Shown piece by piece: positions 1 through 7,438 of a DNA stretch of 7,972 nucleotides (position 1 is its first letter; every line of letters begins with the position of its first letter). Under the pieces are notes generated by a model that saw only the letters and a list, made by a program, of their open reading frames with translations, was not told the DNA's origin and searched no databases. The DNA is from Lachnospiraceae bacterium (GTDB taxonomy: Bacteria; Bacillota; Clostridia; Lachnospirales; Lachnospiraceae), in contig JAFUWM010000010.1 of assembly GCA_017483425.1 (NCBI GenBank), positions 1 through 7,972 on the forward strand, read 5' to 3'. A program made the position numbers and the translations under genes.

Positions 1-836
1 CATTTAATGCGCTGCTTAAGAAAGGGATAACGTATCTTGCGGATGCCGGTATAGAGGATGCAGGAACGGATGCGGCTATATTACTGGAGCACCTTACCGG
101 CATGGATCGGCAAGACATGCTGATCAGCGGCGGAGAGGAGACAGCAGCCGGACTTGAGGATAAGTACAGGGCTCTGCTTGAAAAAAGAGCGGAGCATGAA
201 CCCGTGCAGTACATCACGGGTATGGCGGATTTCATGGGACTCAGGTTCAGGATAAATGAAAATGTACTGATCCCGAGATTTGATACCGAATTTCTTGTAG
301 AGGAAATGATGATCGACGTCTGTGACGGGGCATCTGTTCTCGATATGTGCACAGGCTCGGGGTGTATCCTGCTGTCGCTTATGAGCTACAAGAACGGAAT
401 AATCGGCGCAGGAACCGATATTTCAAGGGCTGCGCTGGATATTGCAAAAGAGAACGAGAGAATGATCAAAGAACATGAACCGGTCGAATGGATACTCTCT
501 GATATGTTTGAAAACGTCGCGGGGAAATATGATTATATTGTAAGCAATCCGCCGTATATACAGTCGGATGTCATACCCACTCTTATGAGCGAGGTGAAAG
601 ATCATGAGCCGCGGATTGCCCTGGACGGAGACAGTGACGGCCTCAGATACTACAGGATAATCGCGAAAGAAGCCGGAAAGCATCTGAAAAGGCACGGGAA
701 GCTTTTTCTGGAGATCGGCTATGATGAGGCAGAGGCTGTATGCAGGCTTTTAAGAGAAGGCGGATTTACGGATATACAGGTAAAAAAGGACTACTCGGGA
801 AATGACAGGGTCGTAAGAGGTGAATATCATGTTTGA
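1..836 (+). CDS. prmC: Peptide chain release factor N5-glutamine methyltransferase (PrmC/HemK), 5' end cut by window edge
   Basis: PrmC uses S-adenosylmethionine to methylate the glutamine side chain of the GGQ motif in class 1 release factors, which raises termination efficiency in the cytoplasm. The reading frame is open from base 3 to the TGA at 834-836 and gives 277 visible residues, about the usual full length. Only a few N-terminal residues should therefore be missing. The ATG at 102 is internal, because codons 3-101 encode the expected N-terminal helical release-factor-binding domain (LLKKGITYLADAGIED). The methyltransferase domain shows SAM motif I (VLDMCTGSGCILL, around base 330-375), the acidic motif TDIS, and the catalytic SNPPYI with NPPY at 546-557, the hallmark of glutamine N5-methyltransferases. 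The gene overlaps prfA, its substrate gene, by 8 bp, the classic arrangement, and implies translational coupling. The family is certain; only the start is unseen. Confidence 0.96.
   Translation, partial: FNALLKKGITYLADAGIEDAGTDAAILLEHLTGMDRQDMLISGGEETAAGLEDKYRALLEKRAEHEPVQYITGMADFMGLRFRINENVLIPRFDTEFLVEEMMIDVCDGASVLDMCTGSGCILLSLMSYKNGIIGAGTDISRAALDIAKENERMIKEHEPVEWILSDMFENVAGKYDYIVSNPPYIQSDVIPTLMSEVKDHEPRIALDGDSDGLRYYRIIAKEAGKHLKRHGKLFLEIGYDEAEAVCRLLREGGFTDIQVKKDYSGNDRVVRGEYHV
816..822 (+). promoter_or_regulatory. Shine-Dalgarno site fixing the prfA start
   Basis: AGAGGTG lies 6 bases before the ATG at 829, inside the end of prmC. It favours ATG 829 over the in-frame GTG at 820, which falls within this site. 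The resulting N-terminus, MFENVENIVLKYDEL, matches the usual RF1 beginning. Confidence 0.8.
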
Positions 837-1905
837 AAATGTCGAGAACATAGTATTGAAATATGACGAGCTCATGAGGCGGATATCGGAGCCCGATGCG
901 GCATCCGACAGCAATAAATACATGGCGCTCATGAAGGAGCAGGCGAGTTTGACGCCCGTCGTGGAGGCGTACAAAGCCTACAGGGATAATGAGAATGCCA
1001 TAGAAGAATCACTGCAGATCATAGATGAGGAATCCGATCCCGAGATGAAGGAGCTCGCAAGGGAAGAGCTTGCGGAGGCCAAGGACAGGCAGCCGGAGCT
1101 CATACAGAATCTGCGGCTTCTGCTGCTGCCTAAGGATCGTAATGATGACCGCAATGTGATAATGGAGATAAGAGCCGGAGCTGGAGGCGACGAGGCGGCG
1201 CTATTTTCCTACGACCTTTTCCGCATGTACACCCACTATATAGAGTCCAGAGGCTGGAGCACGGAGCTTATGGAATTCGAGGAGACCGGCATTGGAGGCA
1301 TGAAGAATATCTCGTTCATGGTCAAAGGAGCCGGAGCCTACTCCGTGCTGAAGTATGAATCCGGGGTACACCGGGTGCAGAGGGTTCCTGAGACTGAATC
1401 CGGCGGAAGGATACACACGTCCACAGCCACGGTGGCAGTTATGCCTGAGGCAGAGGAAGTCGATATCGACATCGACGAGAAGGACATAAGGATAGATGTC
1501 ATGAGAGCCTCCGGAAACGGCGGACAGTGTGTCAATACGACAGACTCCGCGGTGCGGCTTACGCATTATCCGACAGGCATAGTCATCTACTCACAGACGG
1601 AAAAGTCACAGCTTCAGAATAAGAACAAAGCCTTTGCCCTGCTCAGGTCAAAGCTTTATGATCTGGAGCTTCAGAAGAAACAGGAGGCCGAGTCTGCCGA
1701 GCGCAGAAGCCAGATCGGTACCGGCGACAGATCCGAAAAGATACGAACCTACAATTTCCCTCAGGGCAGGGTCACGGATCACCGCATTCACCTGACGCTC
1801 TACAAGATTGATGACGTGATGAACGGGGATCTGAGTGATATAATAAATGCCCTGACAGAAGCGGATCGTGCGGCAAAACTCTCGGAAATGGGAGAAAGCG
1901 CCTGA
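829..1905 (+). CDS. prfA: Peptide chain release factor 1 (RF1)
   Basis: RF1 recognises UAA and UAG in the ribosomal A site and triggers hydrolysis of peptidyl-tRNA. The product is 358 residues, the normal length. An N-terminal helical domain (about 1-95) is followed by the codon-recognition region, where the RF1 anticodon tripeptide PxT reads PET at 187-189 within RVPETESGGRIHTS. The catalytic GGQ is at residues 231-233 (bases 1519-1527), in SGNGGQCVNTTDSAVRLTH. A Cys follows the GGQ where Enterobacteria have His; this position varies in the family. The C-terminal block GTGDRSEKIRTYNFPQGRVTDHRI is also canonical (positions 1720-1785). PxT rather than SPF separates it from RF2. The start at 829 is chosen for its Shine-Dalgarno site and homologous N-terminus. 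It sits directly after prmC, whose product modifies Gln233. Confidence 0.98.
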   Translation: MFENVENIVLKYDELMRRISEPDAASDSNKYMALMKEQASLTPVVEAYKAYRDNENAIEESLQIIDEESDPEMKELAREELAEAKDRQPELIQNLRLLLLPKDRNDDRNVIMEIRAGAGGDEAALFSYDLFRMYTHYIESRGWSTELMEFEETGIGGMKNISFMVKGAGAYSVLKYESGVHRVQRVPETESGGRIHTSTATVAVMPEAEEVDIDIDEKDIRIDVMRASGNGGQCVNTTDSAVRLTHYPTGIVIYSQTEKSQLQNKNKAFALLRSKLYDLELQKKQEAESAERRSQIGTGDRSEKIRTYNFPQGRVTDHRIHLTLYKIDDVMNGDLSDIINALTEADRAAKLSEMGESA

Positions 1906-1909
1906 TACA

Positions 1910-1939
1910 TGGAAATGATGTATGATAATGTGGTATAAT
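1910..1939 (+). promoter_or_regulatory. Predicted extended -10 promoter for the GGDEF/TPR genes
   Basis: A perfect TATAAT at 1934-1939 is preceded directly by TGG (1931-1933), which makes an extended -10 element. A weak -35 candidate, TGGAAA (4 of 6 consensus bases), is at 1910-1915 with an 18-base spacer. Transcription would begin near 1946. It lies just after the prfA stop, in the only sizeable gap between prfA and the next gene. This suggests that the downstream group has its own promoter. No intrinsic terminator is visible after prfA, so read-through from upstream is also possible. Confidence 0.55.
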
Positions 1940-1947
1940 ATTCTTTA

Positions 1948-1964
1948 CGGCCTTAATTAAGCCG
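1948..1964 (+). repeat. Inverted repeat around TTAATTAA at the predicted transcript start
   Basis: CGGCCTTAATTAAGCCG reads as two arms around the palindrome TTAATTAA, perfect apart from one extra C in the left arm. It starts within a few bases of the predicted transcription start, where a repressor site would be effective. It has no loop, so it is a poor RNA hairpin and a better candidate for a dimeric protein site. No known operator is recognised; chance is a real alternative. Confidence 0.3.
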
Positions 1965-1991
1965 ACAACAGCAGGAGTGACACAGTCTGAA

Positions 1992-3350
1992 ATGGCGGAT
2001 ACGTCAATAAGCGCGGAAAACGATATAGAGAAGCTGAAAAGGGAGTTAAAGGATACGAGAGAGGAGCTTGATATCCTCCTTTCAAGTATGCCGGGAGGCG
2101 TCATGACCTATGACGCGGACACTGGCAGGATACTGTATGTCAATGAGGGATTGCTCACTATCTTTGGGTGCGGTGAGCAGGAGTTCAGAGAGCATTTCAT
2201 GGACAGCTTCAGTCTCTTTGTCATAAAGGACGACAGGCGCAGGATAAAGGAGCTTATAGACACACAGATACAGTTTTTTGATCATGTGGAGCTGACCTAT
2301 AGATCAATGGGACTTGCGGATGATGTGGTCTGGTTTAATCACAAGGCTACTCTTCGTCAGACCGATGACGGGAAAAAGATATTCTTCTGCATACTTTCTG
2401 ATGTCACAGAGCAGAGAGCCATTCAGAATCAGCTTCAGGCAACGAACGAGCAGCTCTATATGGAGACCGAGCGCTTTAAGCTGATTGAAGAAGCAATAGA
2501 CAACGTCGAGTATGACTATGACGTTGACAGTGATAATCTCTCGGTTTCAAGGAAGGATTCCGGAGGCGTGAGACATTGGAAGAATATAGATCACGCCATG
2601 GTAGGCGGTCAGGTCTATGGTTCCATTCATCCGGATGATCTGGATGTGGTAAAATCCGTTTTTGGCTCCGCGCTTAAAAATCCGGGCAAGGGCGTCGTAG
2701 AATACAGGATGTCGGTAAACGGAGAGGCTTATCTATGGTACAGGCTTAATTATGCGTCATTTGAGGGGAAGAATGAGAGGATAATCCGTGTCGTTGGTTC
2801 GGCAAAGGATATCACGGATGAGAAGCTCGAGCAGGAGAGGCTCCGCTCCGAGGCGGAGAGGGACGGCATGACCGGTCTTCTGAATAAAACCGCGATGCAG
2901 CTGTATTCAGCAGCGCATCTTTCAAAGAGTGATTTCAATGACTGCCACGCGCTTTTCATGATAGACACAGACAATTTCAAATCCGTTAATGACACGCTGG
3001 GACATGGTATAGGCGATGATACGATAAGGTTCGTGGCGGATAATATTCGCAATGTATTCAGAGATACAGACCTTGTGGGGCGTATGGGCGGAGACGAGTT
3101 CATGGTGCTTATGAGCCATACTACGCTCGATATCGCGAAAGACAGAGCTCAGAGGCTTAATGACAAGATAAGGTCGGATGTTGACGGAGACGGAGAGAGC
3201 GTGCATATAAGCTGCTCCATAGGTATTGCGTTTTTTGCGAGAGACGGCGAGGATTACGATACTCTTTTCAGGGCAGCGGACAGCGCGTTGTATGAGGCAA
3301 AGGAAGCAGGAAAGGATTGTTACAGGATATATGGGGAGAGCGTTAAATAG
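1992..3350 (+). CDS. PAS-PAS-GGDEF protein, probable diguanylate cyclase
   Basis: The likely role is to make c-di-GMP from two GTP in response to a signal sensed by PAS domains. The product is 452 residues and has no membrane segment, so it should be cytoplasmic. The order is a short coiled coil (about 10-30), PAS domain 1 (about 30-145, ending in the typical LSDVTEQR), PAS domain 2 of the PAS_3 type (about 165-285, with IHPDDL and ending SAKDITDEKLEQERL), then GGDEF (about 290-450). The active-site motif GGDEF is intact at 366-370, the metal and substrate residues appear in DTDNFKSVND, and GHGIGDD follows. RDTD at 357-360, five residues before GGDEF, fits the RxxD product-inhibition I-site. 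There is no EAL domain. ATG 1992 is preferred, although AGGAG at 1973-1977 lies a long 14 bases upstream; GTG 1977 in the same frame overlaps that site. The ligands of the PAS domains cannot be told from sequence. Confidence 0.92.
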   Translation: MADTSISAENDIEKLKRELKDTREELDILLSSMPGGVMTYDADTGRILYVNEGLLTIFGCGEQEFREHFMDSFSLFVIKDDRRRIKELIDTQIQFFDHVELTYRSMGLADDVVWFNHKATLRQTDDGKKIFFCILSDVTEQRAIQNQLQATNEQLYMETERFKLIEEAIDNVEYDYDVDSDNLSVSRKDSGGVRHWKNIDHAMVGGQVYGSIHPDDLDVVKSVFGSALKNPGKGVVEYRMSVNGEAYLWYRLNYASFEGKNERIIRVVGSAKDITDEKLEQERLRSEAERDGMTGLLNKTAMQLYSAAHLSKSDFNDCHALFMIDTDNFKSVNDTLGHGIGDDTIRFVADNIRNVFRDTDLVGRMGGDEFMVLMSHTTLDIAKDRAQRLNDKIRSDVDGDGESVHISCSIGIAFFARDGEDYDTLFRAADSALYEAKEAGKDCYRIYGESVK

Positions 3351-4386
3351 GCTTACCCGGGGCATCGGTGCGCTGCTGCTTTTTTTCTTTTTTTCTTTTC
3401 TCACAGGATGCGGAGCAGGCACGGAGCATGTTGAAGAAGCTGATTCGCTGATAGAGAACGGTTCATACCAGGAGGCGTTGGAGAGCCTTGATGTGGCCGA
3501 ACAGTCCGGTGAGAATATGATCCTTATTCACAGATCCAGAGGCATAGCCGATATGGGATTATCGGACTACGGCACGGCAGTGGATGAGTTTACGGCTGCT
3601 CTTTCGGAAAACGACGGCTACGTGAAAGACATAGACGTTGATATTTCTTATTATCTTGCCATAGCCCAGTACAGGACCGGGGATATTAGGGGCGCGAATG
3701 ATACTTATTCCGCTATACTTGCGTTGTATCCAAAGGAATCGGATGCGTATTTTCTCAGAGGACGGACTTATCTTGCTTTACAGGATATAGATAACGCGAA
3801 GTCTGATTTTGACAAGGCGGTGAAGCTTTCGCCGGATGACCCTGATCTTTATGTGCAGATTTACGAGGCTTTGTCTGATGCCGGACTATCGGATGACGGA
3901 CAGAAATATCTGAAAAGCGCGATGGAGCTTAATACCAAGCTGTCAGCTTTTCAACAGGGACGTCTGTATTACTGCATGGGTGACTATGAAAGGGCAAAGG
4001 AGAATCTTGAGAACGCTGTAAAGAACGGGGATTCTCAGGCAACATTGTATCTTGGCAGGACTTATGAGGCTCTGGGTGATACGAATTACGCCGCGTCGCT
4101 TTATAAGTCATATCTTGACGGAGATCCCGGAAATGCGCAGGTCATGAATCAGCTCGGACTGTGCCTTATAGACCTTGGCGATTACAGCGGAGCGCTCGAT
4201 GCTTTTAACAAGGGGATCGATATAGGGGATCCGGCCATGGATCAGTCACTGAGATTTAACCAGATAGTCGCCTGTGAGAATATGGGAGATTTTGACAGGG
4301 CAAAGACGATGATACAGGATTATCTTGCCATTTATCCGGATGATGAGGAAGCGATAAGGGAAAACGAATTCCTGGCTACCAGATAA
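3331..4386 (+). CDS. TPR-repeat lipoprotein
   Basis: The product is 351 residues with a lipoprotein signal peptide: a basic n-region (MGRALNRLTRG), a Leu/Phe-rich core and the lipobox LTGC, with Cys27 as the lipidated residue. The mature protein should be anchored to the outer face of the cytoplasmic membrane. The rest is about nine consecutive tetratricopeptide repeats of roughly 34 residues (about 32-351), seen in phrases such as YFLRGRTYLALQDIDNAKSDF, LYLGRTYEALGDTNYAASLY and QLGLCLIDLGDYSGALDAF. TPRs bind proteins or peptides; no enzyme domain is present, and the partner is unknown. ATG 3331 is chosen because it places the signal peptide at the N-terminus. In-frame starts at 3226 and 3292 would add a basic extension before it. 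The gene begins 20 bp inside the GGDEF gene, so the two are probably translationally coupled. The start has only a weak AGGA three bases upstream, consistent with coupling. Confidence 0.88.
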   Translation: MGRALNRLTRGIGALLLFFFFSFLTGCGAGTEHVEEADSLIENGSYQEALESLDVAEQSGENMILIHRSRGIADMGLSDYGTAVDEFTAALSENDGYVKDIDVDISYYLAIAQYRTGDIRGANDTYSAILALYPKESDAYFLRGRTYLALQDIDNAKSDFDKAVKLSPDDPDLYVQIYEALSDAGLSDDGQKYLKSAMELNTKLSAFQQGRLYYCMGDYERAKENLENAVKNGDSQATLYLGRTYEALGDTNYAASLYKSYLDGDPGNAQVMNQLGLCLIDLGDYSGALDAFNKGIDIGDPAMDQSLRFNQIVACENMGDFDRAKTMIQDYLAIYPDDEEAIRENEFLATR

Positions 4387-4403
4387 ACAGTCGGGAAGAA
4401 AAC

Positions 4404-4410
4404 GGGAGAG
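4404..4410 (+). promoter_or_regulatory. Shine-Dalgarno site of nrdD
   Basis: GGGAGAG is about 5-7 bases before ATG 4416 and supports that start. The 29-base gap after the TPR gene holds this site. I see neither an intrinsic terminator nor a recognisable NrdR-type box in the gap. Confidence 0.75.
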
Positions 4411-4415
4411 CAGAT

Positions 4416-6488
4416 ATGTTTTATGTAGTTAAGCGTGACGGACAGAAAGCGGACTTTGATATATCAAAGATAAATGACGCCATAGTGAAGGCATTTGTTG
4501 CCTGTGAGAAGCAGTATAATAATGACATAATCGAGCTTCTTGCGCTGAGAGTCACGGCGGATTTCGAGGAGAAGATAGTAAATGACGCGATAGGCGTTGA
4601 GGACATACAGGATTCGGTTGAGAAGGTACTGAACCAGGCGGGATTCACGGAGATCGCGAAGGCTTATATTCTTTATCGTAAGCAGCGTGAGAATGTAAGG
4701 AATATGAACTCTGCCATCCTGAACTACAGGGATGTCGTGAACGCCTACGTCCATAATGAGGACTGGAGGGTCAAGGAGAATTCTACGATAACCTACAGCG
4801 TGGGAGGCCTGATCCTTTCCAATTCCGGAGCGGTGACGGCAAATTACAGGCTGTCGGAAATCTATGATCAGGAGATAGCGGACGCGCACAGGAACTGTGA
4901 CATGCACATCCATGATCTGTCCATGCTCACAGGCTATTGCGCAGGCTGGTCTCTCATGCAGCTTTTACTGGAGGGACTCGGAGGGATCAAGGGCAAGATA
5001 TCGTCTTCTCCCGCGAAGCATCTCTCGGTACTCTGCAACCAGATGGTCAACTTCCTCGGAATAATGCAGAATGAATGGGCGGGAGCGCAGGCATTCTCTT
5101 CATTCGATACATATCTCGCGCCGTTTGTAAGGGCGGAGGATCTTTCATACAGAGAGGTAAAGCAGTGCATAGAATCGTTCATATTCGGAGTGAACACTCC
5201 TTCGAGGTGGGGCACGCAGGCGCCTTTCACCAATATAACCCTTGACTGGACAGTGCCGGAGGATCTTGCGGACATGCCCGCGATAGTAGGCGGCAAGCCT
5301 CAGGACTACTGCTATAAGGACTGCAAGAAAGAAATGGATATGGTGAACAGAGCCTTTATTGAGACGATGATAGAGGGCGACGCGAACGGCAGGGGGTTCC
5401 AGTATCCTATTCCGACATATTCCATAACAAAGGATTTTGACTGGTCAGAGACTGAGAACAATAAGCTGCTATTTGAGATGACAAGCAAATATGGAACTCC
5501 GTATTTCTCTAACTATGTGAATTCGGACATGAAGCCCTCGGATATCAGATCCATGTGCTGCAGGCTGAGACTTGATCTCAGGGAGCTTCGCAAAAAGAGC
5601 GGCGGTTTCTTCGGCTCCGGCGAGTCAACCGGGTCGATAGGTGTCGTTACGCTCAATATGCCGAGGCTTGCGTATCTTTCCATAAGTGAGGCTGATTTCT
5701 TTAACAGGCTTACCCGTCTCATGGATATAGCGGCGAGATCGCTCAAGATAAAGAGAGACCTCATATCGAGGCTTTTGGATGAGGGACTTTATCCTTACAC
5801 CAAGAGGTATCTTGGATCGTTTAAGAATCATTTCTCCACGATAGGCGTCGTTGGAATGAATGAGGCATGCCTCAACGCGAACTGGATAGGCAAGGATCTC
5901 ACCCATGTGGAATCACTTTCATTCACAAAGAAGGTGCTGAATTTCATGCGGGAGAGGCTTGTTGCATATCAGGAGCAGTACGGGGATCTCTATAATCTCG
6001 AGGCCACACCGGCTGAGAGCACGGCGTACAGGCTGGCAAAGCATGACAGACAGAAGTATCCGAATATAATCACGGCGGGGGAGCCCGGAGAGACACCGTA
6101 TTATACCAATTCATCACATATGCCCGTGGGCTTCACGGACGATATATTCGAAGCACTTGACAAGGAAGACGAGCTGCAGGTTCTGTATACCTCGGGAACA
6201 GTATTTCACGCGTTCCTCGGCGAGAAGCTTCCGGACTGGAGGGCTTCGGCGGAGCTTGTGAAAAAGATATCCGATAATTACAAGCTGCCGTATTACACGA
6301 TCACACCGACTTATTCGGTATGCCCCGAGCACGGGTATCTTGCCGGAGAGCAGCGTACCTGCCCGAAGTGCGGCAAGGCAACGGAGGTGTATTCCAGGAT
6401 CACAGGCTACTACAGGCCCGTGCAGAACTGGAATGACGGCAAGATCCAGGAGTTTGCTGACAGAAAGACCTACGAGATCGCAAAATAG
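4416..6488 (+). CDS. nrdD: Anaerobic (class III) ribonucleoside-triphosphate reductase
   Basis: NrdD reduces ribonucleoside triphosphates to deoxyribonucleotides without oxygen, using a glycyl radical that the radical-SAM activase NrdG installs. The product is 690 residues. An N-terminal ATP-cone (about 3-92, MFYVVKRDGQKADFDISKIN) provides allosteric activity control by ATP/dATP. The catalytic barrel follows, with HIHDLSMLTGYCAGWS (Cys175) and SMCCRLRLD (Cys381/382) as the likely radical-relay cysteines. The C-terminus carries a metal-site motif with Cys636, His639, Cys649 and Cys652, then the glycyl-radical loop RITGYYRPVQNWNDGK with Gly664, 27 positions from the end. All key elements are intact, so it should be active once activated. 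The TPR gene ends 29 bp upstream and pyrF starts 17 bp downstream, which implies co-transcription. No nrdG lies beside it in this window, although the two are commonly neighbours. Confidence 0.98.
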   Translation: MFYVVKRDGQKADFDISKINDAIVKAFVACEKQYNNDIIELLALRVTADFEEKIVNDAIGVEDIQDSVEKVLNQAGFTEIAKAYILYRKQRENVRNMNSAILNYRDVVNAYVHNEDWRVKENSTITYSVGGLILSNSGAVTANYRLSEIYDQEIADAHRNCDMHIHDLSMLTGYCAGWSLMQLLLEGLGGIKGKISSSPAKHLSVLCNQMVNFLGIMQNEWAGAQAFSSFDTYLAPFVRAEDLSYREVKQCIESFIFGVNTPSRWGTQAPFTNITLDWTVPEDLADMPAIVGGKPQDYCYKDCKKEMDMVNRAFIETMIEGDANGRGFQYPIPTYSITKDFDWSETENNKLLFEMTSKYGTPYFSNYVNSDMKPSDIRSMCCRLRLDLRELRKKSGGFFGSGESTGSIGVVTLNMPRLAYLSISEADFFNRLTRLMDIAARSLKIKRDLISRLLDEGLYPYTKRYLGSFKNHFSTIGVVGMNEACLNANWIGKDLTHVESLSFTKKVLNFMRERLVAYQEQYGDLYNLEATPAESTAYRLAKHDRQKYPNIITAGEPGETPYYTNSSHMPVGFTDDIFEALDKEDELQVLYTSGTVFHAFLGEKLPDWRASAELVKKISDNYKLPYYTITPTYSVCPEHGYLAGEQRTCPKCGKATEVYSRITGYYRPVQNWNDGKIQEFADRKTYEIAK

Positions 6489-6490
6489 CG

Positions 6491-6498
6491 GGAGGAGG
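6491..6498 (+). promoter_or_regulatory. Strong Shine-Dalgarno site of pyrF
   Basis: GGAGGAGG ends 7 bases before ATG 6506, within the 17-base gap after nrdD. It settles the pyrF start and indicates strong independent initiation on a shared message. Confidence 0.8.
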
Positions 6499-6505
6499 AC
6501 AGGTT

Positions 6506-7438
6506 ATGATATCCGGACTTATAGACGCGATAGTTGATAAAAAAGCTCCGATAGTGGTGGGGCTCGATCCGAATCTGAAGTTCATACCTGATCATATAAA
6601 ACAGGCGGCGATCGGGGAAAAGGGAGAGACTCTGGAAGCTGCCGCCGATGCCGTGTTAACCTTTAATAAGTCGATAATAGACGCGACATATGATCTTATT
6701 CCCGCGGTGAAGCCTCAGATAGCCATGTATGAGCAGTTTGGCATACCGGGACTCATTGCTTACAAGGAAACTGTAGATTACTGTCATTCAAAGGGACTTA
6801 TCGTGATAGGGGATGTGAAGAGGGGAGATATCGGTTCTACCTCGGAGTCCTACGCGATAGCGCATCTGGGTGAGATAAAGGTCGGAGAGAAGAGCATAAA
6901 GCCTTTTGACGAGGATATGGCTACGGTAAATCCCTATCTCGGTACTGACGGAGTGAAGCCCTTTGTGGATGTGTGCAATAAATACGACAAGGGTATATTC
7001 GTTCTCGTAAAGACCTCAAATCCTTCAAGCGGGGAATTCCAGGATCAGACAGTTGATGGCGGCGGACCATTATACGAGCTTGTCGCTGTCAAAGTGAGGG
7101 AATGGGGGGAGGATTCAATGGACGGCGCTTACAGCAATGTTGGAGCCGTGGTTGGCGCAACCTATCCCGAGCAGGGGGAAAAGATCCGTAAGCTGATGCC
7201 AAACACTTATATCCTCGTGCCGGGCTACGGCGCGCAGGGCGGCAAGGCCTCCGATATAAAGGTATTCTTTAATAAAGACGGGATCGGAGCCATAGTCAAT
7301 TCGAGCCGCGGGATCATAGCGGCCTACACAAAAGAGCCGTACAGCGGCAGATTTGATGCGGAGCACTTCGCGGATGCTTCACGCGAGGCAGTCCGGGATA
7401 TGATATCGGATATCAATACGGCGCTATTCGATACGTAA
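6506..7438 (+). CDS. pyrF: Orotidine 5'-phosphate decarboxylase, type II
   Basis: PyrF converts OMP to UMP, the last step of de novo pyrimidine synthesis, in the cytoplasm. The product is 310 residues, longer than the roughly 240 of the E. coli/Bacillus type. It has the type II hallmarks: an N-terminal VGLDPNLKFIP and the catalytic block GDVKRGDIGST. Asp103, Lys105 and Asp108 form the D-x-K-x-x-D active site. Further family signatures are VKTSNPSSGEFQD, VGAVVGATYPEQGE, LVPGYGAQGG and VNSSRGIIAAY, the last two forming the phosphate-binding end of the barrel. Nothing is truncated. It follows nrdD by 17 bp and is probably transcribed with it; both act in nucleotide supply. An intrinsic terminator lies 26 bases after its stop. 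Its last 15 bases overlap the end of a small gene on the opposite strand. Confidence 0.98.
   Translation: MISGLIDAIVDKKAPIVVGLDPNLKFIPDHIKQAAIGEKGETLEAAADAVLTFNKSIIDATYDLIPAVKPQIAMYEQFGIPGLIAYKETVDYCHSKGLIVIGDVKRGDIGSTSESYAIAHLGEIKVGEKSIKPFDEDMATVNPYLGTDGVKPFVDVCNKYDKGIFVLVKTSNPSSGEFQDQTVDGGGPLYELVAVKVREWGEDSMDGAYSNVGAVVGATYPEQGEKIRKLMPNTYILVPGYGAQGGKASDIKVFFNKDGIGAIVNSSRGIIAAYTKEPYSGRFDAEHFADASREAVRDMISDINTALFDT

Noticed and set aside
102..104. ATG 102 as the prmC start
   Set aside because: The frame is open back to base 3 and encodes the expected N-terminal domain of PrmC, so this Met is internal and the gene begins before the window.
1201..1566. Long minus-strand open frame opposite prfA, and similar ones opposite nrdD and the GGDEF gene
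   Set aside because: They lie wholly within well-conserved genes on the plus strand, have no family-like sequence and no supporting start signals; they are shadows.
3226..3330. A longer N-terminus for the TPR protein starting at 3226 or 3292
   Set aside because: It would place a long basic extension before a clear lipoprotein signal peptide, and this DNA is the conserved end of the GGDEF domain in another frame.
3355..3400. T-rich stretch after GC-rich sequence as a terminator or attenuator between the GGDEF and TPR genes
   Set aside because: Only a 3-bp stem (GCA-TCGG-TGC) is visible and it is not adjacent to the T-run; the Ts encode the signal-peptide core.
6340..6537. Plus-strand frame of 65 codons over the nrdD/pyrF junction
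   Set aside because: It is out of frame across the conserved glycyl-radical region of nrdD and the pyrF start, and its Arg/Ser-rich product is typical of a shadow frame.
7329..7348. Possible minus-strand terminator for the small antisense gene inside pyrF (GCCG-CTGTA-CGGC then TCTTTT)
   Set aside because: The stem is only 4 bp, the T tract is interrupted, and the bases are needed for pyrF coding; not convincing.
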